From NCBI RefSeq assembly GCF_019649055.1, contig NW_026570280.1:806001-870000 (forward strand): a stretch of 64,000 nt of DNA, written 5' to 3'. A program made the position numbers and the translations under genes. Under the pieces are notes generated by a model. It was not told the DNA's origin and made no database searches. It saw nothing but the letters and a program-made list of their open reading frames with translations. The first letter of the stretch is position 1; each line of letters begins with the position of its first letter. Shown in pieces: positions 12,355-22,859 of this stretch. The DNA comes from Paramacrobiotus metropolitanus. Lineage: Eukaryota > Tardigrada > Eutardigrada > Parachela > Macrobiotidae.

Positions 12355-12594
12355 TTATCCTCCCCAGGGCGTAGCATAGCTGCCACCCGATCCGAACGGA
12401 GTGGCACCGTTGCCCGCCATTCCTCCGAAATCGTTAGCTGGCGGTCCGGCAGGAGGCGCACCTGGGCTGCCGCTCTTGGCGGCCGCCGCAATGGCTGCGG
12501 CCCCACCAGCCGCCGTTCCCCCGGCGGCCACCATGGCTGCCCAGGTGGTCAGGGGAATCGCCCTCTCCACACGAACCAGCTCACGCGTATCCTC
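12355..12594 (-). CDS. Ala/Gly-rich terminal exon, function unknown
   Basis: On the minus strand a good acceptor (CTCTCGTTCCAG, ending at 12595) is followed in phase 0 by 79 codons and a TAA stop. The peptide starts with a charged segment (EDTRELVRVERAIPL), continues as a hydrophobic Ala/Gly run of about 30 residues that could be a membrane segment, and ends in a Gly/Pro/Ser-rich tail. The sequence is markedly more GC-rich than its surroundings, as expected for an exon. I do not recognise the family. The nearest upstream exon on this strand is WAP copy 1, which ends in the same phase, so the two could belong to one transcript; that is inference. Confidence 0.45.
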   Translation of the reverse strand, partial: EDTRELVRVERAIPLTTWAAMVAAGGTAAGGAAAIAAAAKSGSPGAPPAGPPANDFGGMAGNGATPFGSGGSYATPWGG

Positions 12595-13242
12595 CTGGAA
12601 CGAGAGAACGTCAAGACGGTCCGACCGAAATGTTCACCCGTTAGACCAACGGATTGTGAGCAGAACAACTGAAGGTGCCGTATGGAACTCCTGAATCGGA
12701 GTACCACGGAATACATAATAATATTATTTACCGATAAAATCAAAACAATGTAATACATTAGAAAAATAAGTATTAGTACTTAGTAGTTGTTATTACTAAG
12801 TTATTGCAAATACCGGTCGCGCATATAGCCATTCGAAATCGAAATAAAGAGGTACTGATCTCTGCTTCGAACCAGCTTTGGAAATACTTTTAAAATTCTG
12901 AAAGTTTGAAATTTTCAAGCACATTGAAATTCAAAGGTAAAAAGAATGTGGATCTCCGAAGAACTGGATATATTTATAAATATTCAGAAATATTGAAAAA
13001 ATCGAATGTCAATACATACATGAAAATTATTTATCGTTTAATATTGCTATAACTTATAAGCACCTCCAGCTCATTGCGCATAAAAACTGTAGGAAATTTA
13101 ATGCAGTTGTTGACCTTTTTGAAACTTTCTAAAGTATTCTAAAAGGTTATTATCCTAAATTCGAGAAAGTGCTTTTGAATCTCTGACTACATAGTCCATA
13201 GTCAAACAACAACAATCTGATTTACTACAGTGATATTACTGT

Positions 13243-13782
13243 TACCGTCTCTGTGGATCGCTTGCGCCGATTTCCGCCTCCAATGTCCGCATCGCCGTTG
13301 GAGCCGGTTCCGCGGCAGTACCTGTTGCAGCCATTGGCGCCGCAGTAGCTGCAGCACATGCTGCCCCATCCGCGGCGAATGCAGTCGGTGTCGGTGTGGC
13401 AGTTGTCGATGGGTCTTCCGTTGGGGATGTAACGCGGACAGCCGCCGCAGACCAGGCCCAGCAGCCCGGCCAACAGGACGACAACTACCAGGATTTTCTC
13501 CATTTCGTCAAGGCGGTGGAGTGCTAAGCGCGTTAAGCTCAGCTTTGTGGAATGGTCTTTACTGAGGCTACTTAAACACGTTGTTTTCAACTCATAAACA
13601 GGTCTAACGCATAGCGCATACTATGACGGTGTACTGTAGAACAAATCGGTTTTTTATACAGAAGTGAGAAATCCCACGACTTGAAATCAGTGACGGCATA
13701 TCCGTCGTTGAGCTTGCCCTTTGCACATCCTGTTCTACTACTCATTTTGGGCTGGCAGCATACGTTGGGTGCGTGCACTAAC
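13243..13782 (-). repeat. Inverted duplication, left arm
   Basis: About 540 bp that reappear in reverse complement at 14639-15178 with only a few substitutions. The arm holds WAP exon 1, its donor G and about 280 bp of upstream sequence including a TATA-like box. Identity ends abruptly just inside the intron (GGTAACAG here against GGTAAGAG in the other arm). The spacer is about 856 bp. Confidence 0.9.
13246..13503 (-). CDS. WAP-like cysteine-rich secreted peptide, copy 1 (exon 1)
   Basis: The 86 codons from the ATG at 13503 encode a hydrophobic signal peptide (MEKILVVVVLLAGLLGLVCG) and a mature region with eight cysteines spaced as in a WAP four-disulfide core: CP near the start, Cys-x5-Cys, a CC pair, then three more Cys. 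A dibasic RRKRS site follows. WAP proteins are typically extracellular protease inhibitors or antimicrobial peptides; the role here is not known. The exon is essentially identical to copy 2, but the conserved second exon is not found downstream because the duplication ends in the intron. Reading through the donor gives a stop after about nine codons. Splicing to 12594-12355 would keep the frame. It is either a chimeric gene or a 3'-truncated duplicate. Confidence 0.7.
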
Positions 13783-14638
13783 GTCCTTGGCACAATACTT
13801 TGTCACTCCTTCTTGTCGTGATTTCTTTAAAGGCTGATACGGACCGTTGATATATGCATGTGAGAAAATCCGCTGTTAATGTCAAAGTCCGTTTATTGTA
13901 CGTTTTCTGGACCAATTCCGACTGTGTTTCCGTGCTCCGTGGTAAAGGGTAGTGGCCGTGTGTCACGACTCTCGAGACTATGCTCGGCGATTTTGTCGAG
14001 CGAAGCTAAGTAGCTAACCATGAGGTGCTTCTACACTTGCAATGTAGGCGCAATCAGCAGTCCGCAACTGTGCAGCAGCAGACACGTTTCGTAACACCTG
14101 TTTTATGGTTTTCTGCCTGTTTCTGTTCCCGTAATACGCTATAATGAGTATCACGATTTTTCCAGTATTTAACAGGGAAAAGTCTGCACAAACAATGCTT
14201 TGGGAACCGGAAAGTAAGCTGCAGGAAATATTTTGGTCAATTAAGCAGTTGTACGGTATATAAGTCCGGACTACACCCAAGTTGATGCAAATAAAAATTA
14301 AATCTGCGGCAACTCGAACATTTAGTATGTGGTTCTAGATCCAGCATAAATTTACCGCAGTAGTGGTCCAGTTACTATTTTTCGTGGATGTCGTTCGTCA
14401 TTTACAGTAATTGCCTCTGCCATCAGGTTTGCAAGCTGTTGGAGGACGTAAGACCTTTAAACGACACAAGCTCCGTTATTCACACTGGAAGCCGGAAGGA
14501 CCTGTCAACGTTATAGCTGTACTGCAAAAATCAACTGAGTTGCACTTGGAGTTTGCACTTTGACCCTCCTGAGTGTACCACGGTTTAGGTTCGTGTATGT
14601 CGCTGACAACCTTGAACGTTCTGACAAGGGCGCTGCAG
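13783..14638. other. Spacer between the WAP inverted repeats
   Basis: About 856 bp of single-copy, AT-rich sequence separating the 5' ends of the two divergent WAP genes, so it may serve as a shared upstream region. I see no gene in it. Confidence 0.5.
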
Positions 14639-15178
14639 TTAGTGCACGCACCCAACGTATGCTGCCAGCCCAAAATGAGTAGTAGAACAGGATGTGCAAA
14701 GGGCAGGCTCACCGACGGATATGCCGTCACTGATTTCAGGTCGTGGGATTTCTGACTTCTGTATAAAAAACCGATTTGTTCTACAGTACACCGTCATAGT
14801 ATGCGCTATGCGTTAGACCTGTTTATGAGTCGAAAACAACGTGTTTAAGTAGCCTCAGTAAAGACCATTCCACAAAGCTGAGCTTAACGCGCTTAGCACT
14901 CCACCGCCTTGACGAAATGGAGAAAATCCTGGTAGTTGTCGTCCTGTTGGCCGGGCTGCTGGGCCTGGTCTGCGGCGGCTGTCCGCGTTACATCCCCAAC
15001 GGAAGACCCATCGACAACTGCCACACCGACACCGACTGCATTCGCCGCGGATGGGGCAGCATGTGCTGCAGCTACTGCGGCGCCAATGGCTGCAACAGGT
15101 ACTGCCGCGGAACCGGCTCCAACGGCGATGCGGACATTGGAGGCGGAAATCGGCGCAAGCGATCCACAGAGACGGTAA
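14639..15178 (+). repeat. Inverted duplication, right arm
   Basis: Reverse-complement partner of 13243-13782. It includes a TATAAAAA box at 14762-14769, about 150 bp before the WAP start codon; the equivalent box of the other arm is at 13651-13658. Confidence 0.9.
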
Positions 15179-15409
15179 GAGTAGTACCGATACCTAAGTA
15201 AAGCAGTTTTGAGATAACGTTGTCGCATGCCAAGCGTTTCGTGCATTCCTGCACCAGCAATGTTATTTTTTCACTCGCATTTCACAAAACACGGGTGCAA
15301 TGTAGCTTCTTCAATATCTGGTATCGCTTGCAGTAAATATTTATTATTATGTATTATGCAGGTGCAGACCGATAACGGGAACAACAGCACAAACGGACAA
15401 GCCTTGTGA
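14917..15409 (+). CDS. WAP-like cysteine-rich secreted peptide, copy 2 (two exons)
   Basis: Exon 1 is 14917-15174 (GTAAGA donor, phase 0) and exon 2 is 15362-15409 after the acceptor TATTATGCAG; the product is 101 aa. A signal peptide of about 20 residues precedes an eight-cysteine WAP-type core (CP start, Cys-x5-Cys, CC pair, SYC, NGC, RYC). A basic RRKRS site could be cut by a furin-like protease, releasing a short Asn/Thr-rich tail encoded mainly by exon 2. The ATG is the first in frame and is followed directly by the signal peptide. The gene is divergent from copy 1 with an almost identical upstream region. Since only this copy retains a simple second exon, it is the likelier parent. Function is inferred only from the fold: secreted protease inhibitor or defence peptide. 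Confidence 0.75.
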
Positions 15410-16161
15410 TGGGAAGTGATTAATCAAGCGCACCGGGGTGTTCACTCTGCAGTGATCCGTGAATTGTATCGTTGTTTTTCATGCTTTGTGCACTTGACTC
15501 TATATATTAATACAAAGTGCTTGCTGTGCTGTATTAACGCATCTGAACTATGCATTACGCGGCAATAATATGCAAGAACACTCATACATTTGAAGACGCT
15601 TTCGAGTCTTTTGCGATGGCGCTCTTCGCTCACACGACATAACCTAAAAGATGTAAATCTGAGAAAAATAGCCATCTTGGATACTTTACAAGGACGCAGA
15701 AAGAGTCTCTTGTAAAAATCGCACGTTATGCTACGACATAATTTTCTTTTGGGAGTTGCGAGTTGAGATATCGCTTTAATTAGAATAACGTTACAATAGC
15801 CTGGCGGTCCGAAATTTCAACACGTAAACTACTAAACATACAGCTAGTGCTTAGTGAGCGCGCTGTCAGCGACACAGCGCTAAGAACCATGACCGACACA
15901 TTAGTCTGCAATTGTTGCAATGGAAAACGGTGCTCCATAGTTACCTAGATCTTCTCTATTGCACCGACTTTCGCGTAACTACTATCCACTGGGCGAACAC
16001 GGTTACTGTGATTCGTTAATACAGATTACGAGTGTTCCCGACTATTTGGCAAACACCAACTTTGCCAAAAGCGTGTACCATGTAAAATACCGTGGTGTGG
16101 CGCGCCATAGAATGTGCGGTAGTTTGACCTTTGACGTAAGTGGCATAACGGTAAGCCATGA
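15410..16161. other. Host DNA with no recognised gene
   Basis: AT-rich sequence downstream of WAP copy 2. I see no supported gene, RNA gene or well-bounded repeat. Confidence 0.35.
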
Positions 16162-17822
16162 ATTTATATTGGTCAGGTCTACGCGCGAAAGAACTCACGC
16201 GCGAGAGCTCCTGCGCGTAGTAGTTTGATTACGCGCGAGAGCTCTCGCCTGTAGTAAAACTTGTATAGAATCAGCTACGCGCGATAGTTTTGTTGTTTTT
16301 TTTTATTTTCATAAACGAGCAATAATAAACTACAAATGCCGCACCATTACAGATAATAATTCTAAAATCATAATTTGAGTTCAGAGAGCAGTATCTCCTC
16401 GTTAAAGCGGCAGCTTCACTGCTTTTCTCCACCGCTTAGGCTTCTTGTGAGGAAACGCGTATGCTTTGAAAGGTGATCACTGTCTTACTACGGGCATTTC
16501 GCCCCTTAGTTTTTGGCGGTTGCTTCAGCACTCCCGTTATAACGATTTCGCGAAACCATTCCCGAAGTTTTCGGTCGGGGTAATAATTTGCTGTCTAGTT
16601 AAGTTTTCCAGCAGCAGGTCATAAGCAAATGCAAACGCATAAATTAGGCAGTTGCTCCTCACCGGCGGCTGTCCGCAGACTGCGACGTACTCAATTTCAA
16701 CCTGACTATTTGAATCCGGGAAACAGAACAAGCGAAATAGTTGCAACTTTAGAAGATCTGTTGGCTGTTGTCCCGTCGAGCAGAAGATCCTTACAACGTC
16801 AGGCTTCAGACAATCGTACAGTGCGTACACGGGGTGAGAAACAGCAGACACTGACCTCTGATGACTCTCGCGGAAGAATAAGTAACTGCAGTGCCCAGCG
16901 CTCGGCCGACTTCCGGACTCGGAAGCCTGTGCGTGTACAGAAATACTACCAGTGCACCCCAGTCGTTCTCCTTGCAAAATCTCGTCCCTTGTATAAAACT
17001 GTCTTTCGTAATGACTGTCCCGAAAATTCCCGTCGCGTTAATGGCACCCGCGATAATACGAGGTGGTACGCGGGTGATGAAGAGCCCGGTGTCAACTCCC
17101 GTTGCGGACAGTCTTTTGTTCTCCGGGATATGTTTGACTATGGTGCTTGTAAGCGCATGGTTATGGTCCTCCACGCCGGCAGATGCACGATTTCCATCAT
17201 ACCGTTAAGAAGCTTCAGATGAACGTATGGTTTGCAACCACTCCTGAGCGTCGTTGTGATGGACTTGTGGGTAACCTGCTCGTCCTTCCCGTGTGGGCGA
17301 TATTCGCTTCCCTTTTTATAGATGGGCGGGCGGAACTGTATGGGAAAGTTGCATGGTGCGGATGTGTTTTCGATGTCCTCGCGTTTCCTCCAGGGTTTGC
17401 GAAAACTTGGTTGATCAGTTGTCCTTGATCTTGGACAGCTTCTACAGCTGCTTCGTATGACATAAAACGACCTCCAGTTTAAAGCAGAGGCGAGTCCTTT
17501 TTAGAGGAGTAAATAGTACAAAATTAAGAATAACAACCGTCACGAGTACCGGTAGGTAGCTTAATTGTTCCGGCTTGTAATACGAATTATGCCGGCTTGC
17601 ACACAGTACTGGTATATATGCAAGAAATCGGACACCAGCATAACATTAATAATTTTGACCTTGGCTGCTGATTCAGATATAATAACAGTCAGTTCAAAAT
17701 CGATAAATTTCTAATTTCGGTAACTCGCGCGCGTAGTTACTTGACTTTGAGCGAGAAACTCTCGCACGTAATCAAAGTACTGCGCGCGCGATACTCTCGC
17801 GCGTAGCCATTTCGATTTATAT
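16162..17822. mobile_element. Possible DNA element bounded by ACGCGCGAGAG inverted repeats
   Basis: The segments 16162-16285 and 17704-17822 are diverged inverted repeats. Both carry words such as CTACGCGCGA and a shared TTTGATTACG followed by CGAGAG and CTCGC. The enclosed 1.4 kb is GC-richer than the flanks and has broken minus-strand open frames (see 16537-17463). No transposase signature is evident, so this could be a non-autonomous element that carries host sequence. Confidence 0.4.
16537..17463 (-). pseudogene. Broken minus-strand coding relic, possibly PR/SET-like
   Basis: Three consecutive minus-strand frames look protein-like but are not joined: one beginning MSYEAAVEAVQDQGQLINQ (17463-17219), one covering roughly 17180-16980 with a segment ending IQGTRF, and one from about 16977 to 16537. 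The middle segment weakly recalls the start of a PR/SET domain, where an aliphatic-rich strand leads to KGTRFGP. The frame changes and lack of splice sites suggest decay. I am not confident of the family. Confidence 0.25.
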
Positions 17823-17879
17823 AACCTGATGTTTTCTTTCGTGCTAATTCCCCGGCCCGGCTTGTACTATTACCCAAAG

Positions 17880-17972
17880 AGTACATAGAATACATAGAAT
17901 TAATTAGTGCCAGAATACATAGTAATACACAGACTCCATAGAATACATAGAATTAAATAGAATACATAGAAT
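17880..17972. repeat. ATAGAATAC short tandem repeat
   Basis: Imperfect repeats of CATAGAATA (9-10 bp period) interrupted by short linkers. Confidence 0.8.
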
Positions 17973-18194
17973 ACGTGGAAATAATGCAGAGAACTATTTC
18001 CACGGTTCTGGAGGAACAAGCGCCTCAGAGATGCCTCCGGTACGCAAGGCCTTAGCGGAATGGAGGATGGCCGCTGCGCAATATGACGGTGTCTACTGTG
18101 TCCGTCTTGAAGTCCGCCTTTAAATTAATTTGGTGAAAGATTAGTATTGACATGACAGGCGGAAAAATAAAGTTTTTTATATATAGAGCGGTAA

Positions 18195-18196
<2 letters not shown>

Positions 18197-18234
<38 letters not shown>
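18197..18234. repeat. (TA)n microsatellite
   Basis: An uninterrupted TA dinucleotide run of about 18 units. Confidence 0.95.
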
Positions 18235-18237
<3 letters not shown>

Positions 18238-18355
18238 CTCCTAAAGATACATACTGATATAAATTTGGTGGTACAGTCTGATCAATATATCATCCAAAAA
18301 AATTCAGATAATTACGAGACACTTACATATGCAGGTACATAGTGTATAAAGTACA

Positions 18356-18480
18356 TACCGTAAAATCCGATATTAACGCCCCCCCCCCCGTAATAAACGC
18401 CCCCTGCGGTTTTAAACGCCCCCTCCCGAGCCTCTCGAAAAAATAAACGCCCAGGGCGTTAATATCGGATTTTACGGTAT
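18356..18480. repeat. Short MITE with 26-bp terminal inverted repeats
   Basis: TACCGTAAAATCCGATATTA followed by ACGCCC at the left end is mirrored exactly at 18454-18479. The roughly 70-bp interior has a poly-C run and repeated AAACGCCCCC words. No coding capacity. Confidence 0.85.
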
Positions 18481-19049
18481 ACCATAACATTTCGTGTACA
18501 TTGACGTGTAAAGTCAGGTAGTCACAAGCATCGAAAAACATTTTTAAACAGTTTCACGCCAATGCCGCATGGTTAGCTTGTGACAAGTCTAAAGTGCGCA
18601 TGCATGTGCAATCTGTGGAAGTGTAGTACGAAGTATCATAGATGAATAACGCAAGCCTCATATTTTTTCTTCCTTCTAAGCGCATTTTCAGTCTGGTTTC
18701 AGGGTGTACTATACTGAACATCCGCCTAGCAACCGACTTAGAGAAGTCAATAGTTTTTATCTCGTACTAAAAATCGTAATAATATAAAATTATTGCTTTT
18801 CGCCGAGCTTCGCACAATTTTAATGTACCGTAAATAAATACATTTACTTGCAATGCATTTACTTCGGCTCTTTTGCTTGTTATCGTTAACAAATGGACAT
18901 CCTGCCCAGAATGGGCACCACTCGTTAATAACTGGTACGTACGTTACAGTGAACGTGAGGAAGGAAAGATGTAGACTAAAATAAAGTCTTTTTATAGACC
19001 AAGACTTCCCAATCGAAGGATTTAAATCACCAATTGCGAACAGAATTTA
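18481..19049. other. AT-rich spacer
   Basis: No gene or clear repeat recognised between the short MITE and the small TTAA-family element. Confidence 0.4.
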
Positions 19050-19269
19050 GGGAAGCGTGCCGGTACACTGGTACATGGTACCAAATTTGGGGACATGTGC
19101 TTAAACGTTCGCTTTCTCGCACTTCGACACTTTTTTTTGCATTGTTTTATGAATTCTATAGCCAAACGGCTTGTATACATTGGCGTGAAAACCGTTTGCG
19201 CGTGCAACATCCAGTTGGGAGTTTTAGCACATGTACCGGAATTTGGTACCATGTACCAGCACACTTCCC
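19050..19269. mobile_element. TTAA-family foldback element, short copy
   Basis: About 220 bp. The ends are GGGAAGCGTGCC and GGCACACTTCCC-like, each followed inward by a GGTACATGGTACCAAATT-type block in inverse orientation. TTAA follows the right end and TTTA precedes the left. The arms enclose one copy of the family core GTGCAACATCCAGTT. Confidence 0.75.
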
Positions 19270-19561
19270 TTAATACAGATACCATATTATCTCTGGAGAC
19301 ATGCAGTAGGACATTAGATTACTGCAGATTGTTAAATCTTGCTAGTTTTAACAGCTTGGCACTGGTGAAGGCTTGGCATTATACCAGTATTTTCAACCCG
19401 GCTTTAGTAATCTTTCTGCTGTATTTAAGTAAGGATAATAAATTATTCAGCTCTGAGGTTTGCGTTCGGATCTCATGGAATTTAATGGGAAATTACGAAT
19501 TGACAAAACCATCAAATTAAAGATTATGTTTGCATAGATAATCGTCCGCACTTGCTGCAAG

Positions 19562-21607
19562 CAGATGAGCCGGAGCTGTATGCCATGGCGGGAACCAGGA
19601 AGACCGAAGTTAACTGCGAAATCGACGACAGTTCAAACTCCACATCCGTTACGTGGTTTCGCAATGGATCCGAGATAATTCCTTACGGGGATCCTGACAA
19701 CCGACGCTTCGTCACCAAAAAGGCCGGTTTCGTGCTGGTGCTGCATAATTTAACGTTATCCGATCATAACAGCGTCATCGGCTGCCGATTAACCAACGCA
19801 CACGGTACAACATGGCATAATGTGACCTTGATAGTGATTTCTGAGGCAAAAATACCAGGACACCCCCGCATGCCCAGTATATTTGAGGACGACAACGTGG
19901 AACAAGCAAAACAGGATGGTATGTGGATTCTGGTAGCTGTTTCACACGTCTGACTGCTTAGTCTGTCTGTCAACAAACTCTGCGTACATCGGAAGTACAG
20001 TACATCAGAAAACTAATACGAATGTACCGTAGCGCACAGCAAGAACAACGATTACCGGGCTAGTTTTTAGAACCGCAAGCGCCGTACTTTTTCATGCATT
20101 CCGGAACCAAAACGCTGGAATTTAAAATGACAAAACTGGTGGGTGCCAGCGGATTATTGGGATGTTTGGCAGTGGGATACCCGCAGTCGTTGGTCGTCTG
20201 GACGAAGGACGGGGCGGTGGTTCATAATAGTGTAAGCTGGTACTGCCTAGTGCCTAACTGGCGATAGCTGCATTAGTACAAGCTTCTCCCGTAATTTCTC
20301 ACGCATCAACATGGCGATTAACTGTTTCTTTCTTATATTAATGTACAAGCAACAATAAAAAATTCATGAGTTACGAAATTGAGTTCATGAGTTGCACGTA
20401 GTGTAGTGGGAGCTGCTTACAATGGACGACAGAAAGAGGTTGAAATCGACCGGCCAGTGTGCGGTCGCCCCTCATGAACTTCTTTTTGCCGTGCACTGTA
20501 TAGTGCAACTTTCACGCTAAATATCTTGCGTACTAGTGTACTTGCGCTAAAATTACAGAGTAGTGCAGCACGCCAGCGCTTGCGATTAGAATAGCATACC
20601 GGCGCTTGCGTGACTGCAGATTAGTAAGTATTTATTATCATTCAAGTTAGATGCTTGCTTCAGGAATTGAGCATTTAAGGGAAGTGGGCCGGTACATGGT
20701 AACAAATTCGTGTACCTGCACGAAAACACATTTTTGTTTCGGTTTATGACATTCTGTAGACAAAAGATTTGTATACACTGGCGTGAAAACCGTTTGTGCG
20801 CGCAACATCCGGTTCGGAAGTTATGGCTGTTAGAAAATTACAAAAAGTTTGAATGCGTTCGGGTGTTCCAGAGGTCTCATTATGGACCGATTTCCCTCAA
20901 ATTTTGCACGGAAATGCACATAACCAGGAAAAACGTTTTTACACCGATCCACTATTCTAGCATGTTTTTCAAATTTTAAAATGAATTTCAAAAATTTTAA
21001 TATTCATTTTAAAATTTGAAAAAAATCATGGAAGTCTGGATCGGTGTACAAACGATGTTCATGGACATGCACATTTACGTGCAAAATTTGAGGGAGATTG
21101 GCCCATAATGTGACTTTTGGCACGCCCGAATGCATTCAAACTTTTTGTAATTTTCTAACCGCCCTAACTCTCGAACCGGATGTTGCGCGCGCAACCGGTT
21201 TTCAAGCCAGTGTATACAAATCTTCTGGCTATATCTGTAGAATGTCATAAAACAAGAGAAAAAAGGATGCGGGTGTGCGCGAAAGTGAAAGATTTTGTGC
21301 ATGAACAGGAATTTGGTACCATGTACCGGGCCACTTTCCTTAAGATGCTTCAGATTATTTCAGTACAGGCTTCTACAGATAAATTAGATTATGCATGCAC
21401 ACGAATTTTGCACGCATGTACCGGCCCACTTTCCTTATGAATTGATCTGGCGTTTTCACTGCACATAGACGAAAAGGATTTCCGTGTCTCAAGAAGACTT
21501 CTCCCTGCGGATCGAAGATCTGCAAGCGAGCGACAGAGGGCATTACCAATGCACTGCCACAAATATTTACGGATCAGTAGTGGCGAAATACGCTCTTGCT
21601 GTCGTCG
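19562..21607 (+). CDS. Ig-domain protein, three internal exons (partial gene)
   Basis: Exons are about 19562-19918 (donor GTATGT), 20071-20231 (acceptor TAGTTTTTAG, donor GTAAGC) and 21469-21607 (acceptor CTGCACATAG, donor GTAAGT). Phases agree at both joins (1 then 0). The first exon encodes an Ig domain with a B-strand Cys (VNCEID), core Trp (VTWFRNG) and F-strand Cys (VIGCRL). A second Ig domain is split: LGCLAVGYPQ and VVWTKDG in exon 2, and the D-x-G-x-Y-x-C signature (DRGHYQCTATN) in exon 3. The intron between exons 2 and 3 contains a 661-bp foldback. Such tandem Ig domains occur in cell-adhesion proteins and receptor tyrosine kinases; the ends of the gene, and so its identity, are not visible. 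The exact 5' end of exon 1 could be 19562 or 19565. Confidence 0.75.
20679..21339. mobile_element. TTAA-family foldback element, best copy
   Basis: A 661-bp element with exact TTAA on both sides (20675-20678 and 21340-21343). Its arms of more than 300 bp are complementary over almost their full length and meet near 21000 in an AT-rich centre. Terminal sequence is GGGAAGTGGGCCGGTACATGG at the left and the near-complement at the right. TTAA target duplication is characteristic of piggyBac-type transposition. No transposase is encoded, so it must be mobilised in trans. Confidence 0.85.
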
Positions 21608-22859
21608 GTAAGTTTTAACAACAAAATCGATTGAAAAAAGTACAAATTATTCGGAAAGATATACGATATACGAGTAAGTAGTAACTGTACAAAAAACTTG
21701 GATAACTGTCATTTTTATTTGTTGCATGGCTCATCCGACGCACTGTACATTGTACTGTGTACATACAGTACTGGCAGCGCCCTTCAGTGAGTTTGCACCA
21801 TAACTAATGAGAAGTGTTGATTTCAGACATTAAAAGCTGATCGGGAAAAGACAGCATGCGTCAGCCAGTTAATGGTTTGCGCGTGCATCTGGAAGTTCCT
21901 CCCGCATAATCCGTTATCAAGCAGACGACGCGATGCCAGTCATGCAATTGCCTGACTGCTTGTTCACTTTCGAGGTGGTCGATCGCTGCCCGTTCTTACT
22001 TTTTGCTTGTTTCTCGGAACCAATCAAGCACCTACGTACATTAAAGTATGTAAAGTGAAACAGTGTGTAATTTATTACAACAAAAACCTGAAAACACGAT
22101 TGTCACGACTTGAAGGTGGCGGCATAATGTATTTATTATGAAGCGCCACTGAGGGCGCAAACAACCAACTGATCGTTGTCATCAGGACAACAATGGCACG
22201 CTGCAACCGCAGTTGCCATGCTGGACAACACACCACGTAGAGGTCACAGCGGACACAACATTCTCGTGACCTCAGTGCCACTGCACTACGCCACAGGACA
22301 CAACATTTTCGTGACCCCAGTGCCACTGCACTACGCCACAACGATCCAAAAATTGGTCGTGCTGGCCCATGTACATATATAGACATAAGTACAAAAAGTT
22401 CCGGCGTTTAGTAAGGAGGCAAAAATGCGCGGAAACGGCGGATTCACTTGTTCAGTGCAATCGCATCTACCTTTCTAACGAAGGTCAACAGATTGGTGGA
22501 TTAGCTGTCGAATTTTCTGCCGAAGTACATTCACCTTTTCTAAAGGTCAACGTCCACTTTCTTCCGACCTTGGAAGAAAGGTGGGCGGCTCGCTTTTTTG
22601 CCGAAGATCCACCATTCTGATATGTTTACTCTGATCATTTCCTGCGTTTAGCGAAGTTGTTAACGACAACAAGCATATCTCCATTATGTTCGGTCAGAAT
22701 TGATGTTGCATGCCGGGTAAATGCTGTCAGGCTCTTAACCTATGGTGATGTACTCGAGATTATTAAATGCAAAGTACTGATAAATGTTAATTAATGAATT
22801 CTGACTGCTTTAAAGTCTTCAATTTACATTAAGCATTTACATTAAGCTTCAATTTACAT
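21608..22859. other. Intronic or intergenic DNA after the Ig exons
   Basis: No further Ig exon recognised. It contains a TTAA-family end fragment at about 21395-21431 (upstream of the last exon) and the 45-bp direct repeat at 22251-22340. Confidence 0.4.
22251..22340. repeat. Two direct 45-bp repeats
   Basis: Units 22251-22295 and 22296-22340 share GGACACAACATT, CGTGACC and CAGTGCCACTGCACTACG with only a couple of substitutions. Confidence 0.85.

Noticed and set aside
22369-22620. 83-codon open frame downstream of the Ig exons
   Set aside because: No recognisable domain and no splice sites; probably chance.
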